A DNA stretch of 23,411 nucleotides from Alkalibacterium sp034520745 (GTDB taxonomy: Bacteria > Bacillota > Bacilli > Lactobacillales > Carnobacteriaceae_A). The stretch spans positions 1 to 23,411 of the forward strand of contig JAXHNF010000020.1 of NCBI GenBank assembly GCA_034520745.1. The letters are read 5' to 3'. Position 1 is the stretch's first letter. Every line of letters starts with the position of its first letter. Positions 1 to 9,053 of this stretch are shown piece after piece. The position numbers and the translations under genes are program-made. The notes under the pieces are model-generated. The model had not been told where the DNA came from. It saw only the letters and a list, made by a program, of their open reading frames with translations, and made no database searches.

Positions 1-315
1 CACGGCTGGCTTCTTGTCGCCGTCTTTGAACGTCCACTCCGGCGTCTGGTTATGCCAGGCGCTTAAAGTATGGCCCCGCAGTTCCATATCGTTCTCTTTG
101 GCAAAGTCGACGATCTTGTCGGCTGTTTCGAAAGGTGAATTCCCCTTCTTTTGGCCTGCAGTTCTTCCGGTTTCATATGATTTTCCGGTGTCAGGCTGTT
201 GAAATGTTTCCTGATCAGTTCCCCGTCAGCCTTCAGCGTTTTTGGATTAACTGCCACACCTATTTTGTAAATAGTCTTTATACGCTTCTTTTAACGTGAT
301 CTGTTTTTCTGTCAT
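1..315 (-). CDS. GH10 endo-1,4-beta-xylanase, N-terminal part (runs off the left edge, frameshifted)
   Basis: This is the first ~100 residues of a family 10 glycoside hydrolase, which cuts internal beta-1,4 bonds of xylan. The ATG at 313-315 follows a GAGGAGAG ribosome site at a 6-7 nt distance. The visible protein contains KHFNSLTPENHMKPEELQ and, further on, ELRGHTLSAWHNQTPEW, both hallmark GH10 segments (the NxxTPEN-MK and RGHTLxWH motifs around the active-site cleft). The catalytic glutamates lie beyond the window. No signal peptide is seen at the start, so this may be an intracellular xylanase acting on imported oligosaccharides (inference). The reading frame changes at about 270 and 150, which I treat as sequencing indels. 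It is the last visible gene of the minus-strand xylan cluster, 55 nt after the GH8 gene. Confidence 0.88.
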
Positions 316-370
316 GTTGTTCTCTCCTCTGATTTTTATATTTCATAAAGTCGGTCAGTATTGCTTGTTT

Positions 371-1499
371 TTACCAGTTCATACGGTAGTTGCCGCTCAA
401 AGCTAAAACGCTGAACAGATACAGGAAATTATCGTAGTAGCGGCGGTTTCCTTCACGCGGCGGTGTTTCAAAGAACTGCTTCACTGTCTTTTCAGTCAGC
501 TCGCTTTTATCCAAAGCCAGAGTGGCCATGGCATTCGTCGCCAGTAGACCGACCGGGTGCAGATGACGGTTCGCCAAGATCCGTGCCGTCGATCTTGTAT
601 TTTTGATAGTCTTTTAGCGCCTTGTCTTCAAAAAAGCGAGCAGATTAGTCACACAGGCTTTGTAGTCCTCCCGCTTGCCGAACCACTCTGAGTTGCCAGT
701 CCCATGTTTCCGCGGCTGTCCGGTAGGCGTCACTGTAAAAATCGCCGTGACCGTTCACCGGGTTCGGCGTCCCGTCGTAATGGGAATACTCAGGATTCAT
801 TCCTGTGTCCGGATGACAGGATCCGGGGATGAATTCCACGACTTGCCTGTGCGGCTTTTTTCCAGAATTCCCTGTCTTCCTCATACGCTTCTTCTGCAAA
901 GAGCTCATAAAAATGCGGCAGGTGATAGGACGGGTCTGTGAAGTCACAGTCAGGCACGAACTTGATCAGATGATTTTTCGGTTCCCACATCGGATCGCCC
1001 GCTCCACCGTTCTCGCCTTTGTGCACGCAGATTCGAAGTAAGTCCCTTGCCTGTTCACTGTAGTTGAACGGTTTTTCATCCGGTCTCCCCAGCGTTTTGA
1101 AGCCATAAAGAGGGTCATCGCAAAAAACTCTTCCCCGTCCGGAGCCGGTCCGTCACTCATCTTTTCCCCATCAAGAGAGGCACGCCAGCCGAAGTAGCCT
1201 TTAAATGGTCCTTCATGATTGCGCATGAACGTTTCCGTCCATTTCCAGATACGGTCGAAAATATCCTGCCGGTCCATTTGAACAGCCAGCATCATGCCGT
1301 ACGACTGTCCTTCGGTACGCACATCGATGTTGCCCGTATCCACCATATATCCCATGTCTTCCCCGTTTTTAAAATAGAATTTCGTTTCCGGATCGACAAA
1401 TACAGCATTCCAGGTCGTTTCTATTTTTTTCTGGATCACTTCTTCAGAATAGCCAATCTCTTTGAAAACATTTCGGTAAGTTGCTTTCGTGTTTGTCAT
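371..1499 (-). CDS. GH8 reducing-end xylose-releasing exo-oligoxylanase (Rex), frameshifted
   Basis: About 376 residues when the frames are joined, near the usual Rex length of about 390. Rex (EC 3.2.1.156) removes xylose from the reducing end of xylo-oligosaccharides in the cytoplasm. The start at 1499 is supported by AAAAGGAG 7 nt upstream. The N-terminal half shows YMVDTGNIDVRTEGQSYGMM; the glutamate (residue 63) of TEGQSYGMM matches the GH8 general acid. GYFGWRASLDG and PDGEEFFAMTLFMASKRWG follow, then GHGDFYSDAYRTA in the region of the catalytic base, and the C-terminus ends ALSGNYRMNW. Frames switch near 1080, 850, 695, 637 and 562, yet the family similarity is continuous. The gene lies between xylB and the GH10 gene, which fits stepwise xylan breakdown. 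Confidence 0.88.
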
Positions 1500-1817
1500 T
1501 GGTTTGTCTCCTTTTGTTATAAATGAGAGTTATTGCAAGGTGATTGCATAGATCATTTAAAATCCTGCCCGCTGAACGTTTTTTTATATGCACCGTTCGT
1601 TGACTGATTTCACTCCTTAAAGCCGCATTTCCGGTACTTATACGACCTTCGAAAACAGGTCATCTTCCCGAACATAGTAAATCTTAAGTCCCGCCAAGAA
1701 CTTCATACAGAGAGCTCTTGTAAAAGTCTCTATTCTAAGGTCCTTGCCATCTATAAAATCAATTTAACTACAAAGAAAAGCTATGATAACCATCATAGCT
1801 TTTCAGTATCTACTTAA
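1500..1817. other. intergenic region between xylB and the GH8 gene
   Basis: No coding region was found on either strand here. It holds the terminator hairpin of xylB at 1776-1803 and the GH8 ribosome site near 1507-1514. A promoter for the GH8-GH10 pair is expected because the xylB terminator precedes it, but I see no convincing -35/-10 pair and no XylR-type operator or cre box. Confidence 0.6.
1776..1803 (-). terminator. Rho-independent terminator after xylB
   Basis: A perfect 12-bp stem (AAAAGCTATGAT at 1776-1787, ATCATAGCTTTT at 1792-1803) has a 4-nt loop. It starts 15 nt beyond the xylB stop, and on the minus strand the stem ends in TTTT followed by CTTTG. Confidence 0.75.
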
Positions 1818-3318
1818 TTAGTCGTTATCTGTAACTAAATTGTGAGACAGGTCTTTAATTGTCGGATACACTTCTTTGTAGTTAGCATAGACTTTGTTGT
1901 ATTTCTCAACTGCCTTCGGATCCGGTTGGACTTCTGACTTGTAATTGACAAAGACTTTGGAACACGCTTCAAATGAGTCGAACCAGCCGGCACCGACTGC
2001 CGCGATCATTGCTGAACCCATTGCAGGTCCCTGCTCGGTTTCCAGTGTGACGACAGGTGTGCCGAAGATATCTGCCTGCATCTGCAGCCAGTCCGGATTC
2101 TTGGCTCCGCCCCCGACAGAAACAATCTGTTTGAAGTCTTTGTTTGAATGTTTCTTCATCAGTTCAAATGAATCTCTGAGTGAGAACGTGATCCCTTCTA
2201 AAACTGCACGCGCAAAGTGGTCACGTGTGTGAGCAATGTCCATGCCCAAGAATGTACCACGAATGTCACTGTCTGTATACGGTGTGCGTTCGCCTGAAAT
2301 ATACGGTGCAAAAAGCAGGCCGTCTGATCCAGGTTTGATATCTTTGACACCTTTAAGCAGGTCTTCAAAGCTTTCATTTGGAGCGAACCTTTTCTTGAAC
2401 CAGTTCAGACTGCTTCCGGCAGCCAGTGTCACACCCATTGTATAAAAGGCGTTCGGTACGACGTGGTTGAAGTAGTGCAGGTGACCGTTGTAGTTCTTGT
2501 CGCCTGTTTCTTCATAAGACAGGAATACACCGGATGTACCGATACTTGCCATACCCTGGTCAGGTCTGACGATTCCGGCACCGACTGCAGCACACGGATT
2601 GTCTGCACCGCCGGAAAAGACAGGGACTGTTTGTTTCAGACCAAGTTCTTCAGCTAAGTCAGCATCCAGATCGCCGATCTTGTCCTGTGACTTGACGAGT
2701 TTCGGGAACAGTGACGTTGGTACGCCGACCTGTCCGGCCACTTTCTCGCTCCAGTTACGGGCTTCAACGTCCAAAAGTAATGTGCCTCTGGCATCGGAAT
2801 ATTCCATCTGCTTGCTGCCCGGTCAATCGGAAGCCTAAATAGTCTTTCGGCAGGAGGAACGTCGCCGCTTTTTCAAAGATAGCCGGTTCATTTTCTTTGA
2901 CCGCAGAGGATCTTCGGCAGAGTGAAGCCTTCCAGCGCTTTGTTTTTTGTGATCGCTATGAGATCTTCGACTTTTTCAGTAATGGTTCTGCACTGTTCTG
3001 TCGTACGCACATCATTCCATAAGATCGCATTGCGCAGGACGTCATCATTTTTGTCCAGTAAAACCAGTGGATGCATTCGACCGGAAAAGCTGATGCCTTC
3101 CAGTTTTTCTTTTGCATCTGAAGTCGACTTGAATATTTCTGTCATCACTTCTTTTGCAGCTTCTGAACCACTCTCTGGGGATCCTGCTCACTGTGACCGC
3201 GCTTGGGCGTAAGGAGTGGGTATTCAGAAGAAGCTTCATCGACGATTTTGCCTTCTTTATTCACTAAAATACCTTTTAATCCGCTTGTTCCTAAATCTAA
3301 ACCTAATACATAACTCAT
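1818..3318 (-). CDS. xylB: Xylulokinase (XylB), frameshifted
   Basis: About 500 residues, the normal length for a FGGY-family xylulokinase, which phosphorylates D-xylulose to xylulose 5-phosphate for the pentose phosphate or phosphoketolase route. The N-terminus MSYVLGLDLGTSGLKG is the phosphate-1 motif of the actin-like ATPase fold. ISFSGRMHPLVLLD resembles the substrate-site SGQMHG segment, and ILWNDVRT is typical of the family. Later come SGGADNPCAAVGAG, APYISGERTPYTD and VSVGGGAKNPDWLQMQADIFG (FGGY signature region). Frames break near 3175, 2905 and 2815. The ATG at 3316-3318 has only a weak ribosome site but is fixed by the conserved N-terminus. It sits between the beta-xylosidase and GH8 genes. 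Confidence 0.95.
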
Positions 3319-3434
3319 CTTAACACGTCCATTCTTAATTTTTTTTTGACTCTAATCAAGATACAGCCGAACGGCAAAGCCCGATCATACAACTGACAGG
3401 CGCTTGACCATTCGAGCCGGACCCAGCTTTCTCT

Positions 3435-5151
3435 TTATTGTCTGTTTACTTTTGATGAGCCTGTTTTACCCAAAGCCGTCTTGCTTCTGCCGCTGCTTTT
3501 TTCTTCGTTCCAGTGACGGGTCTGAGTCCAGTGATCACGGTCATCTTCCTCTTCCTCATAACGGAAGTACTCGAATCAGCTGCCATAGACATGCCGCTTG
3601 TATCGATACAGCTCATCCCGACAAAGGCGCCTGTAGAGAAGCCGGATTCCTGGATGTATTCGTCAGACAGTTTCCATGAATCAAAGATCACTGGGATCTC
3701 GTTCCAGGTCTCGCCGTCAAATGAATAGCTGTACTGATAGGTGTACTGGTCAACTTTCACTTTGAACCAGACGGCTTCTGCATCATCAGGCACTTTGATC
3801 GTGTCGGCGCCCAACGGGTTGGATACATTGCCGCGTTCGGAAGCATAAAGATCGATGATACGGCCTTTTTCTTCGTCCCAGGTCACATGCAGGCTCGTCC
3901 AGTTTTTGGTATTGTAATAGTTCACCAGACCGGCCTGCTGCTGGAATGTCACTGGATCAACCTTCACGTTTGTCTCCGCTTCAAACTGCGAACGCCTGCC
4001 AGCATCTTGCGACAAAGGCCTGCTTGTGCAGGTTTGAAAACCTTCCGGCACCATACAGACGCAAATGTCCAGGCTTATCTGTCAGAGAGGCAAACTGTGT
4101 GTATGGAATACGCAGTGTCTGCCACTGTCCGCCAAGTTCTTCTAAATAAAATTCGTCGACTGCAGGGAAATCAGCTTCCCATTTCTGTTCAGGCAGATCA
4201 GGTGCTTCAACCTGTACTTTTGGATAGTTGCCGTCTACAACATATGGCCAGCCGTCTTTCCATTCCAGTTTCTGGATGGCAGTTTCTCGGCCCAGCTGGC
4301 AGTAGCCTCGGTCCATCAAGAGGACATCGCCGGGAGCTTTGGTCGGACGACCGGTCAGGTGAGCCAGGTACCACTCGCCGTTTTGCGTTTCAACGATCGA
4401 CGCATGGCCCGCTTTCTGCAGAGCCAGTCTCGGGTGTCCCCAGGAAGAGATCAGCGGGTTATCCGGATGGGTTTCATACGGTCCGTCGATGTTCTGGGAA
4501 CGGGCAAGCGTTGCGTGATGTTCATACATCGTGCCGCCTTCCGCTGTAAGTAGATAATAATAATCATTGATATGGTAAAGATGCGGTGCTTCAGTCAGCC
4601 CGACATCCGTGCCTTTATAGATGATCTTACGGTCGCCGATCAGCTTTTTCTCCGACGGGCTGAACTCTTGCAGGACGATCCCCGCAAAGTCATGCTTGCC
4701 GACACGATGATCCCAGACCATGTTGACGAACCATTTTCTGCCGTCTGTGTCATGGAATAAAGACGGATCGAAGCCTGACTGGTTCATGTATACCGGGTCG
4801 CTCCACTCGCCGTCGATGGTTTCGCAGGTAGTCAAGTAATTCGTCACATCTTTATATACACCTGCTGTAACTTTAACGTCTGAATAGATCAGATGGAACT
4901 TTCCGTCAGCATAGCTTAATTGAGGCGCCCAGACACCGCCTGAATCAGGGTTGCCTTTCATATCGATCAGCTCGACTCTGTTCAGTGGACGAGCGACCTG
5001 ACGCCAGTTTCTCATGTCTGTTGAATGATGAGATGACCACTCCCGGGAACCACTCGAATGTCGATACGGCAAGGTAGTAATCATCGCCGACACGCAGCAT
5101 ACTCGGGTCCGGATCGAATCCTTTTAAGACAGGGTTTTGAATCATTGACAT
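3435..5151 (-). CDS. xynB: GH43 beta-xylosidase (XynB), frameshifted
   Basis: A family 43 beta-1,4-xylosidase with the two-domain layout (five-bladed propeller plus C-terminal beta-sandwich), hydrolysing xylobiose and short xylo-oligosaccharides from the non-reducing end. The start at 5151 follows AGGAGG at 7 nt. Expected catalytic positions are present: Asp in KGFDPDPSML (general base), Asp in SGFDPSLFHDTDGRKW (pKa modulator) and Glu in DVGLTEAPHLYH (general acid). WGHPRLALQKAGHASIVE and NGEWYLAHLTGRP complete the propeller. The sandwich domain contains FKVKVDQYTYQYSYSFDG and ends near GMSMAADFEYFRYEEED. Frames change at about 5026, 4010 and 3548. The exact stop is uncertain (3435 or 3446, depending on frame); the tail then exceeds the usual ~535 residues by about 30. 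Confidence 0.93.
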
Positions 5152-5183
5152 AGTGTATCCTCCTAATAAAATGGAATAATATT

Positions 5184-5897
5184 TTATAAAAGAATAAACG
5201 GATTTATTCTTCTTTTAATAAAATGAGCTTTCACATCTTTAATGACGCTGTAGTTATAAAGCACCCAGACGTATGCGAGCAGACCTGGAATCGCTAAAAG
5301 GAGCCATTCTGAGATCATCAGCAGTAAAAAGACGATGATCCCTATGATCAGAAAATTTCCTATAGTCAGCTTCAGCTTCATGAAAAAGTAGTACCAGCCC
5401 AGCTTCAGCAGATCTCTATAACGAAACTCAAATTTGATCTGGATAAGGAAGACCGGGATCAGGTACAGTATCAGAACGAGCGTCAGGAAAATGAAGAAAT
5501 AGCCCAGGCAGCGTCAGGGTCCCTTCCACAAGCCCCAGATAATAATTTATATTGACCGAAAAAAGATAGAGCAGAACAAGAAACGGCAGCCAGATCTTCA
5601 GTGAATCCAAAACGTTCTTCCGGTAGTATCTCCGGAAATCTCTCCCCGGTTCTGAAAAATCATCCTCCTCGATCACCCGTATCGTTGCGCCCAGTAAAGC
5701 ACCAACGCCGGTCCCAGGGGAATGATGCCAATCAGGTACCAGACGATATTGGCCAAAGTCACTTCCACGAACAGGAAAAAGAAAAACAGTGGAAGTATAC
5801 TGAGATTGAACCATAAGGTAATGATCAAGAACCAGGATATATTCTGGGATATCTTATATAAACGACGATCTCCTACATCTAAATTGTTATCTGACAT
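5184..5897 (-). CDS. yesL: YesL-family (DUF624) membrane protein, frameshifted
   Basis: About 235 residues with five to six hydrophobic helices. It opens MSDNNLDVGDRRLYKISQNI, then has membrane segments around LIITLWFNLSILPLFFFF, IVWYLIGIIPLGPALV, IWLPFLVLLYLFSVNIN, IFLTLVLILYLIPVFLI and FLIIGIIVFLLLMISEW, and ends in a basic tail. The GPALVAL segment and overall layout match DUF624 proteins such as B. subtilis YesL, which are found beside LplB/YtcP-type sugar ABC transporters; their biochemical role is unknown. The start at 5897 is preceded by GAGAGGGAG at 5 nt. Frames change near 5700 and 5505. It lies between the permeases and the beta-xylosidase, 32 nt upstream of the latter, so it is probably co-transcribed with it. 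Confidence 0.85.
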
Positions 5898-6413
5898 ACA
5901 AACTCCCTCTCATCTATAAAACGTTCTGCATATAGTCTGGTCAGCCAAGATACAGTTGCAAATCGCAATCAAGTAGTGGACGCTGTAAACCATTGACTAT
6001 CGCTATGTAACGGACGGAAGGCTATCCTCCTGACTCCAGTCAACTGACTGGGGTCCGATCAGTGATGAACGGTGAGATATTCTACACCTCTCCCATCGAT
6101 CAGAAGATAACCTTTGTCCGGAATCTACCGGTTCTTTCTAGTATTCTTAAAGGTGTTTTTACCACTAGTTGTCCAAATTTATTTTATCCTGACCCTAACC
6201 AGCGGCATCCTTTTTTCTGTTCTTCCATAGAATAGTCTACGGGACATTCGCCGGTGCAGGAAAGATTCCCTCGTCTTCCCTGCTGACTTTGAAATATGAC
6301 TGAGTATGAATGTCGGCTGGTTAAGGACATTTTTATTGATGACAGATAAATACATTCCGTATTCAGTATAGACCTTTATGCACTTACGGGCGGTGCCGAT
6401 AAGTTCAGAAATA
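5898..6413. other. intergenic region between the YtcP-type permease and yesL
   Basis: About 516 nt with no credible gene on either strand. The only clear structure is a pair of adjacent imperfect hairpins at 6032-6101 (listed separately). No classical terminator was seen directly after the permease stop, so read-through into yesL is possible. No strong promoter was found. Confidence 0.55.
6032..6101 (-). promoter_or_regulatory. two adjacent hairpins in the leader upstream of yesL
   Basis: Hairpin A: GACTCCAGTCA at 6032-6042 pairs with TGACTGGGGTC at 6045-6055 over 11 bp (one G-U). It includes a perfect CCAGTCA / TGACTGG inverted repeat. Hairpin B, one base further: GATC 6057-6060, GATG 6064-6067 and GGTG 6071-6074 pair in order with GATC, CATC and CACC between 6084 and 6101, giving three short stacked helices with internal loops. 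Neither is followed by a T-run on the minus strand, so they are not simple terminators. They lie about 135 nt upstream of yesL and could be a cis-regulatory RNA, an operator or a processing site. Function is not known. Confidence 0.35.
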
Positions 6414-7298
6414 CTATTCTTTGACTGAACCGAGCATGATCCCGCTGACGAAGTATTTCTGTACGAACGGGTAAACCATGATGATCGGCAGGACAGTCAG
6501 GAACATGGATACGGATCTTACGTTGGAAGCAATCTGTGTGCTGCCCGCTTCGGCCGCAGCCGCTTCTCCAGTTGCCGTTGCTCCTGAAATCAGGTTTCTC
6601 AGGAACAAGGTTACCGGGAACAGTGTCCAGTCGTTCAGGAACATGAAGGCCTGGAACCATGCATTCCAGTAGGCGACCGCATAAAACAAGGTCATCGTAG
6701 CCAGAATCGGTTTTGACAGCGGCAGAACGATTTTCATGAAAATGCCATATGTTGACATCCCGTCGATGGCAGCTGCTTCTTCCAGTGCTACCGGCAGATT
6801 TTCAAAGAAGGCTTTCATGATCAGCATGTTGTAAATACTCAGCGCTAATGGGAAAACGACTGACCACATCGTGTTTGTAATGCCCAGTGTGTTGTTGTAC
6901 ACGATATATGTCGGGATGATCCCTCCGGCAAAGAACATGGTGAAGACGGCGAAGCCAATCCAGAACCCCTTGCCTTTCAAACGTGTCTTCGGTTTGGACA
7001 GGACGTAGGCAAGCAAAGTAGTCAGGAACATCGATATGGCGACACCGACTGCCGTATAGACGATTGTATTCCTGTAATGGATCCAGAATCGCTGGTTTGA
7101 GAGCACAGCACGGTACGTTTCGATATTGAATCCTTTAGGAAGCAGGAAGACTTCCCCTGCTGTAATGTAGCGTTCACTACTGAACGACTGGGCCACGATA
7201 TTGATGAACGGGATAAACGTAACGACCACGATCATGATCATGATGAAAATATTAAAATAACGGAATAGTTTATATCCTTTAGTATCACTTAAATGCAT
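6414..7298 (-). CDS. ABC sugar transporter permease, YtcP/LplC type
   Basis: An intact 294-residue carbohydrate ABC permease of the CUT1 / LplC-YtcP group. The chosen start is ATG at 7296-7298 (MHLSDTKGYKLFRYFNIF), because GGGAGGGAG lies 6 nt upstream; a longer in-frame start at 7361 would overlap the previous gene. Six membrane segments are visible, beginning with IFIMIMIVVVTFIPFINIVA. The cytoplasmic EAA loop that docks onto the ATPase is EEAAAIDGMSTYGIFMKIVL, followed by PLSKPILATMTLFYAV. The C-terminus PFVQKYFVSGIMLGSVKE is typical of the family. It begins 16 nt after the LplB-type partner and forms the heterodimeric channel with it. From its context it probably imports xylo-oligosaccharides (inference). 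The ATPase is probably a shared MsmX-like subunit encoded elsewhere. Confidence 0.93.
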   Translation of the reverse strand: MHLSDTKGYKLFRYFNIFIMIMIVVVTFIPFINIVAQSFSSERYITAGEVFLLPKGFNIETYRAVLSNQRFWIHYRNTIVYTAVGVAISMFLTTLLAYVLSKPKTRLKGKGFWIGFAVFTMFFAGGIIPTYIVYNNTLGITNTMWSVVFPLALSIYNMLIMKAFFENLPVALEEAAAIDGMSTYGIFMKIVLPLSKPILATMTLFYAVAYWNAWFQAFMFLNDWTLFPVTLFLRNLISGATATGEAAAAEAGSTQIASNVRSVSMFLTVLPIIMVYPFVQKYFVSGIMLGSVKE

Positions 7299-7314
7299 GA
7301 TTTTCTCCCTCCCT

Positions 7315-8359
7315 TTACCATAAACTTCTATTTGTGACTTTACGAGACAGCATGTTCGCACCCATGACCAGAACGAATCCGATAACAGCCTGTGTCAGAC
7401 CGATAGCGGTCGCATAAGAGAAGTTCGCGCTTCCCAGACCGATTCGGTACAGGTATGTGGAAATAACGTCGCCTGTTTCGTATGTCAGTGGATTGTAAAG
7501 CAGGAACACTTTCTCAAAACCGACGTTCATGAAGTTCCCGATATTTAAAATCAGTAATGTGATGATCGTTGGCATGATGCCTGGTATGGTCACGTGCCAT
7601 GTCTGTTTCAGTCTGCCGGCACCATCTATCGCAGCAGCTTCATACAAGTTTGGATCGATATTGGTCAGAGCTGCCAGATACAAGATGGCTCCCCAGCCGG
7701 TATACTGCCAGACGCCTGAAGCAACGTAGATCGTTCGGAACCATTCTGCGCGCTGCAGGAAGATCGTTGTATCTCCGCCCAGAGACATCACGATTTGATT
7801 AATGATACCGTTGGCTGAGAGCATTTCCATGATCATACCTGCAACAATAACCATCGAGATGAAATACGGCAGGTATGATGCAGTCTGTACAAAACGCTTG
7901 AATTTGATATTCTTCACTTCATTTAAAAGCAGAGCGAAGATGATCGGGATCGGGAAGTTGAACAGTAAGGTATAACCCCCGATGATCAGTGTGTTATTGA
8001 ACACGCGCCAGAATGTATTGTCGTTCATGTACATTTGAAAGTAGCGTAGTCCGACATAATCCTGACCCAGCATGCTCCCGCCGGGTACGAAACGTCTGAA
8101 CGCGATCGCGTTACCGATCATTGGCAGATACTGAAAAACAAAGAGATAAATGACAGGTAAAATCAGGAAAGTATACAGCTGCCAGTCTTTTTTCAAACGA
8201 TTTCTTAACTGATTCATACTTGGATATCCGGGTATTCTTCAGCTTTTCTTCATAATCTTTTGTGCTCATTGCTCCCCCGGGTGAGGCAGCAATACCTGTT
8301 TCCGGGTTGTTGGCAATACGGCCCGCGCCGCCGCCTGGTACTTGAGTGTTCGTATCCAA
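7315..8359 (-). CDS. ABC sugar transporter permease, LplB type, frameshifted near the start
   Basis: About 347 residues. The core runs from KKDWQLYTFLILPVIYLFVF through six membrane segments, with the EAA loop EAAAIDGAGRLKQTWHVTIP, to the C-terminal MGANMLSRKVTNRSLW. This is the LplB-type half of a sugar channel. I place the start at the TTG at 8357-8359: AAAGGAGG lies 7 nt upstream, whereas the internal ATG at 8217 has no ribosome site. This adds about 45 residues rich in Gly, Pro and Ala (TQVPGGGAGRIANNPETG) before the first helix, unusual for the family. Reading from the TTG needs one frame change near 8195, like the other indels in this window. It is the first gene of the leftward xylan cluster, about 700 nt after its likely promoter. 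Confidence 0.88.
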
Positions 8360-8428
8360 TGAGTTTCCTCCTTTAATTCGTTTCCATGTATTTTTTAAAT
8401 CTGTAAAGCTCGGTGTTTCATTCTTTCT

Positions 8429-8509
8429 CTACTCTTTGTTCAGTTTTTCCAGGAAATCCCAGGCAACCATTATATATATGATGCCGAGTTTCCTTTTCTT
8501 ACAGCCCAT
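8429..8509 (-). CDS. possible 26-residue small protein in the operon leader
   Basis: ATG at 8507-8509 to TAG at 8429-8431 encodes a lysine-rich start (MGCKKRKLG), a hydrophobic middle (IIYIMVAW) and an amphipathic charged end (DFLEKLNKE). The ribosome site is weak (an AGGT about 8-11 nt upstream). The frame is closed upstream by a TGA eight codons before the ATG. It lies 70 nt before the permease start, so it could be a leader peptide, but chance is a fair alternative at this length. No family is recognised. Confidence 0.2.
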   Translation of the reverse strand: MGCKKRKLGIIYIMVAWDFLEKLNKE

Positions 8510-8596
8510 ACTCGGACCTGCTTGATTATTTCACGTGACTTAACGCCTTCTATTTTACCGTTATCATTCAATCTCCCCTTTATAAAACTGATCAGG

Positions 8597-8624
8597 AAAA
8601 CGAGTCGTCCCCGCTCGTCGTTTT
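8597..8624 (-). promoter_or_regulatory. GC-rich hairpin in the leader, possible attenuator
   Basis: AAAACGA at 8597-8603 pairs with TCGTTTT at 8618-8624; an alternative register pairs ACGAG with CTCGT. On the minus strand the arm ends in TTTTCC, a short T-run, so this is at best a weak terminator or attenuator inside the leader, downstream of the three-stem element. Confidence 0.3.
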
Positions 8625-8768
8625 ATACTTTAATTTTTCCTCCATTGACAAAAAAATAAAGTCTTGCCATATACTCTTGTTCGACTGAACCGTAAAAATT
8701 GTCCACTGATCAATCATCATGATTTTCTGCATGAGATTCTGATACAATGGAAACAACAGGCTGAGCCG

Positions 8769-8880
8769 CAGTGACTTTTACTATCTGGCACTGTGTGATA
8801 ACCTTATACCCAAAGTGTCAGATAATCATTACTTTCTGCCTTTAAGTATAATCCTGTTTCGCTTAATGACCTAGTCACTG
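8769..8880 (-). ncRNA. candidate structured leader RNA (three-way junction)
   Basis: Three stems nest without conflict. P1 is a perfect 8-bp closing helix (CAGTGACT 8769-8776 with AGTCACTG 8873-8880). P2 is an 11-bp stem with one G-U (TATCTGGCACT 8782-8792 with AGTGTCAGATA 8814-8824). P3 is a perfect 6-bp stem (TCATTA 8826-8831 with TAATGA 8864-8869). Junction strands are 5, 1 and 3 nt. This resembles the layout of a riboswitch or other cis-acting RNA, and the expected transcript is the minus strand, about 175-285 nt into the xylan-operon leader. I recognise no known class. The pairings are seen in the sequence; the function is inference. Confidence 0.35.
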
Positions 8881-9009
8881 AAAAAGAAAATAACAGCATT
8901 TGATGTAAAAACGATCCAACTTGTTACATGTTGCTGTGCTCATAAAACAAGGTGAAATCAAACCTGAGAAAACCTTTACATTTTATGTTTTTTTCTTAGG
9001 CTGATTGTG

Positions 9010-9024
9010 ATACACTATGTGTAT
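9010..9024. promoter_or_regulatory. perfect inverted repeat beside the xyl operator
   Basis: ATACAC and GTGTAT flank TAT, giving a perfect 15-bp palindrome 8 bp from the main operator. It overlaps the spacer of a mediocre rightward promoter candidate (TTGTGA at 9005-9010, 17 bp, TAGTTA at 9028-9033). It may bind another regulator or help control xylR. Confidence 0.35.
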
Positions 9025-9032
9025 TGATAGTT

Positions 9033-9053
9033 AGTTAGTTAGATTAACTAACT
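9033..9053. promoter_or_regulatory. XylR-type operator (xylO)
   Basis: Two perfect 9-bp arms, AGTTAGTTA and TAACTAACT, are separated by GAT. The TTAGTTxGTT-like arms resemble known XylR operators of Bacilli. The left side continues as a further AGTT repeat to 9029. The site begins 9 bp downstream of the minus-strand -10, so a bound repressor would block transcription start. The adjacent divergent ROK repressor is the obvious ligand-responsive binder. Confidence 0.8.

Noticed and set aside
371..1499. GH8 gene as a true pseudogene
   Set aside because: All conserved blocks including the C-terminus are present, and the same kind of frame change occurs throughout the window, so sequence error is the simpler explanation.
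3388..3408. cre-like sequence upstream of xylB (around CAGGCGCTTGAC)
   Set aside because: It needs an inserted base and two mismatches to fit the consensus; too weak without support.
3887..4549. 220-codon open frame on plus inside the beta-xylosidase gene
   Set aside because: It is antisense to conserved GH43 coding sequence, shows no family motif and has no ribosome site; it is a shadow frame.
8111..8359. Separate 82-codon gene upstream of the LplB-type permease
   Set aside because: Its last part only reads the permease N-terminus in the wrong frame; the ribosome site and position show it is the frameshifted start of the permease gene.
8645..8675. Plus-strand promoter TTGACA ... TATACT
   Set aside because: The spacer is 19 bp and the nearest plus gene (xylR) starts over 550 bp away; probably chance in AT-rich DNA.
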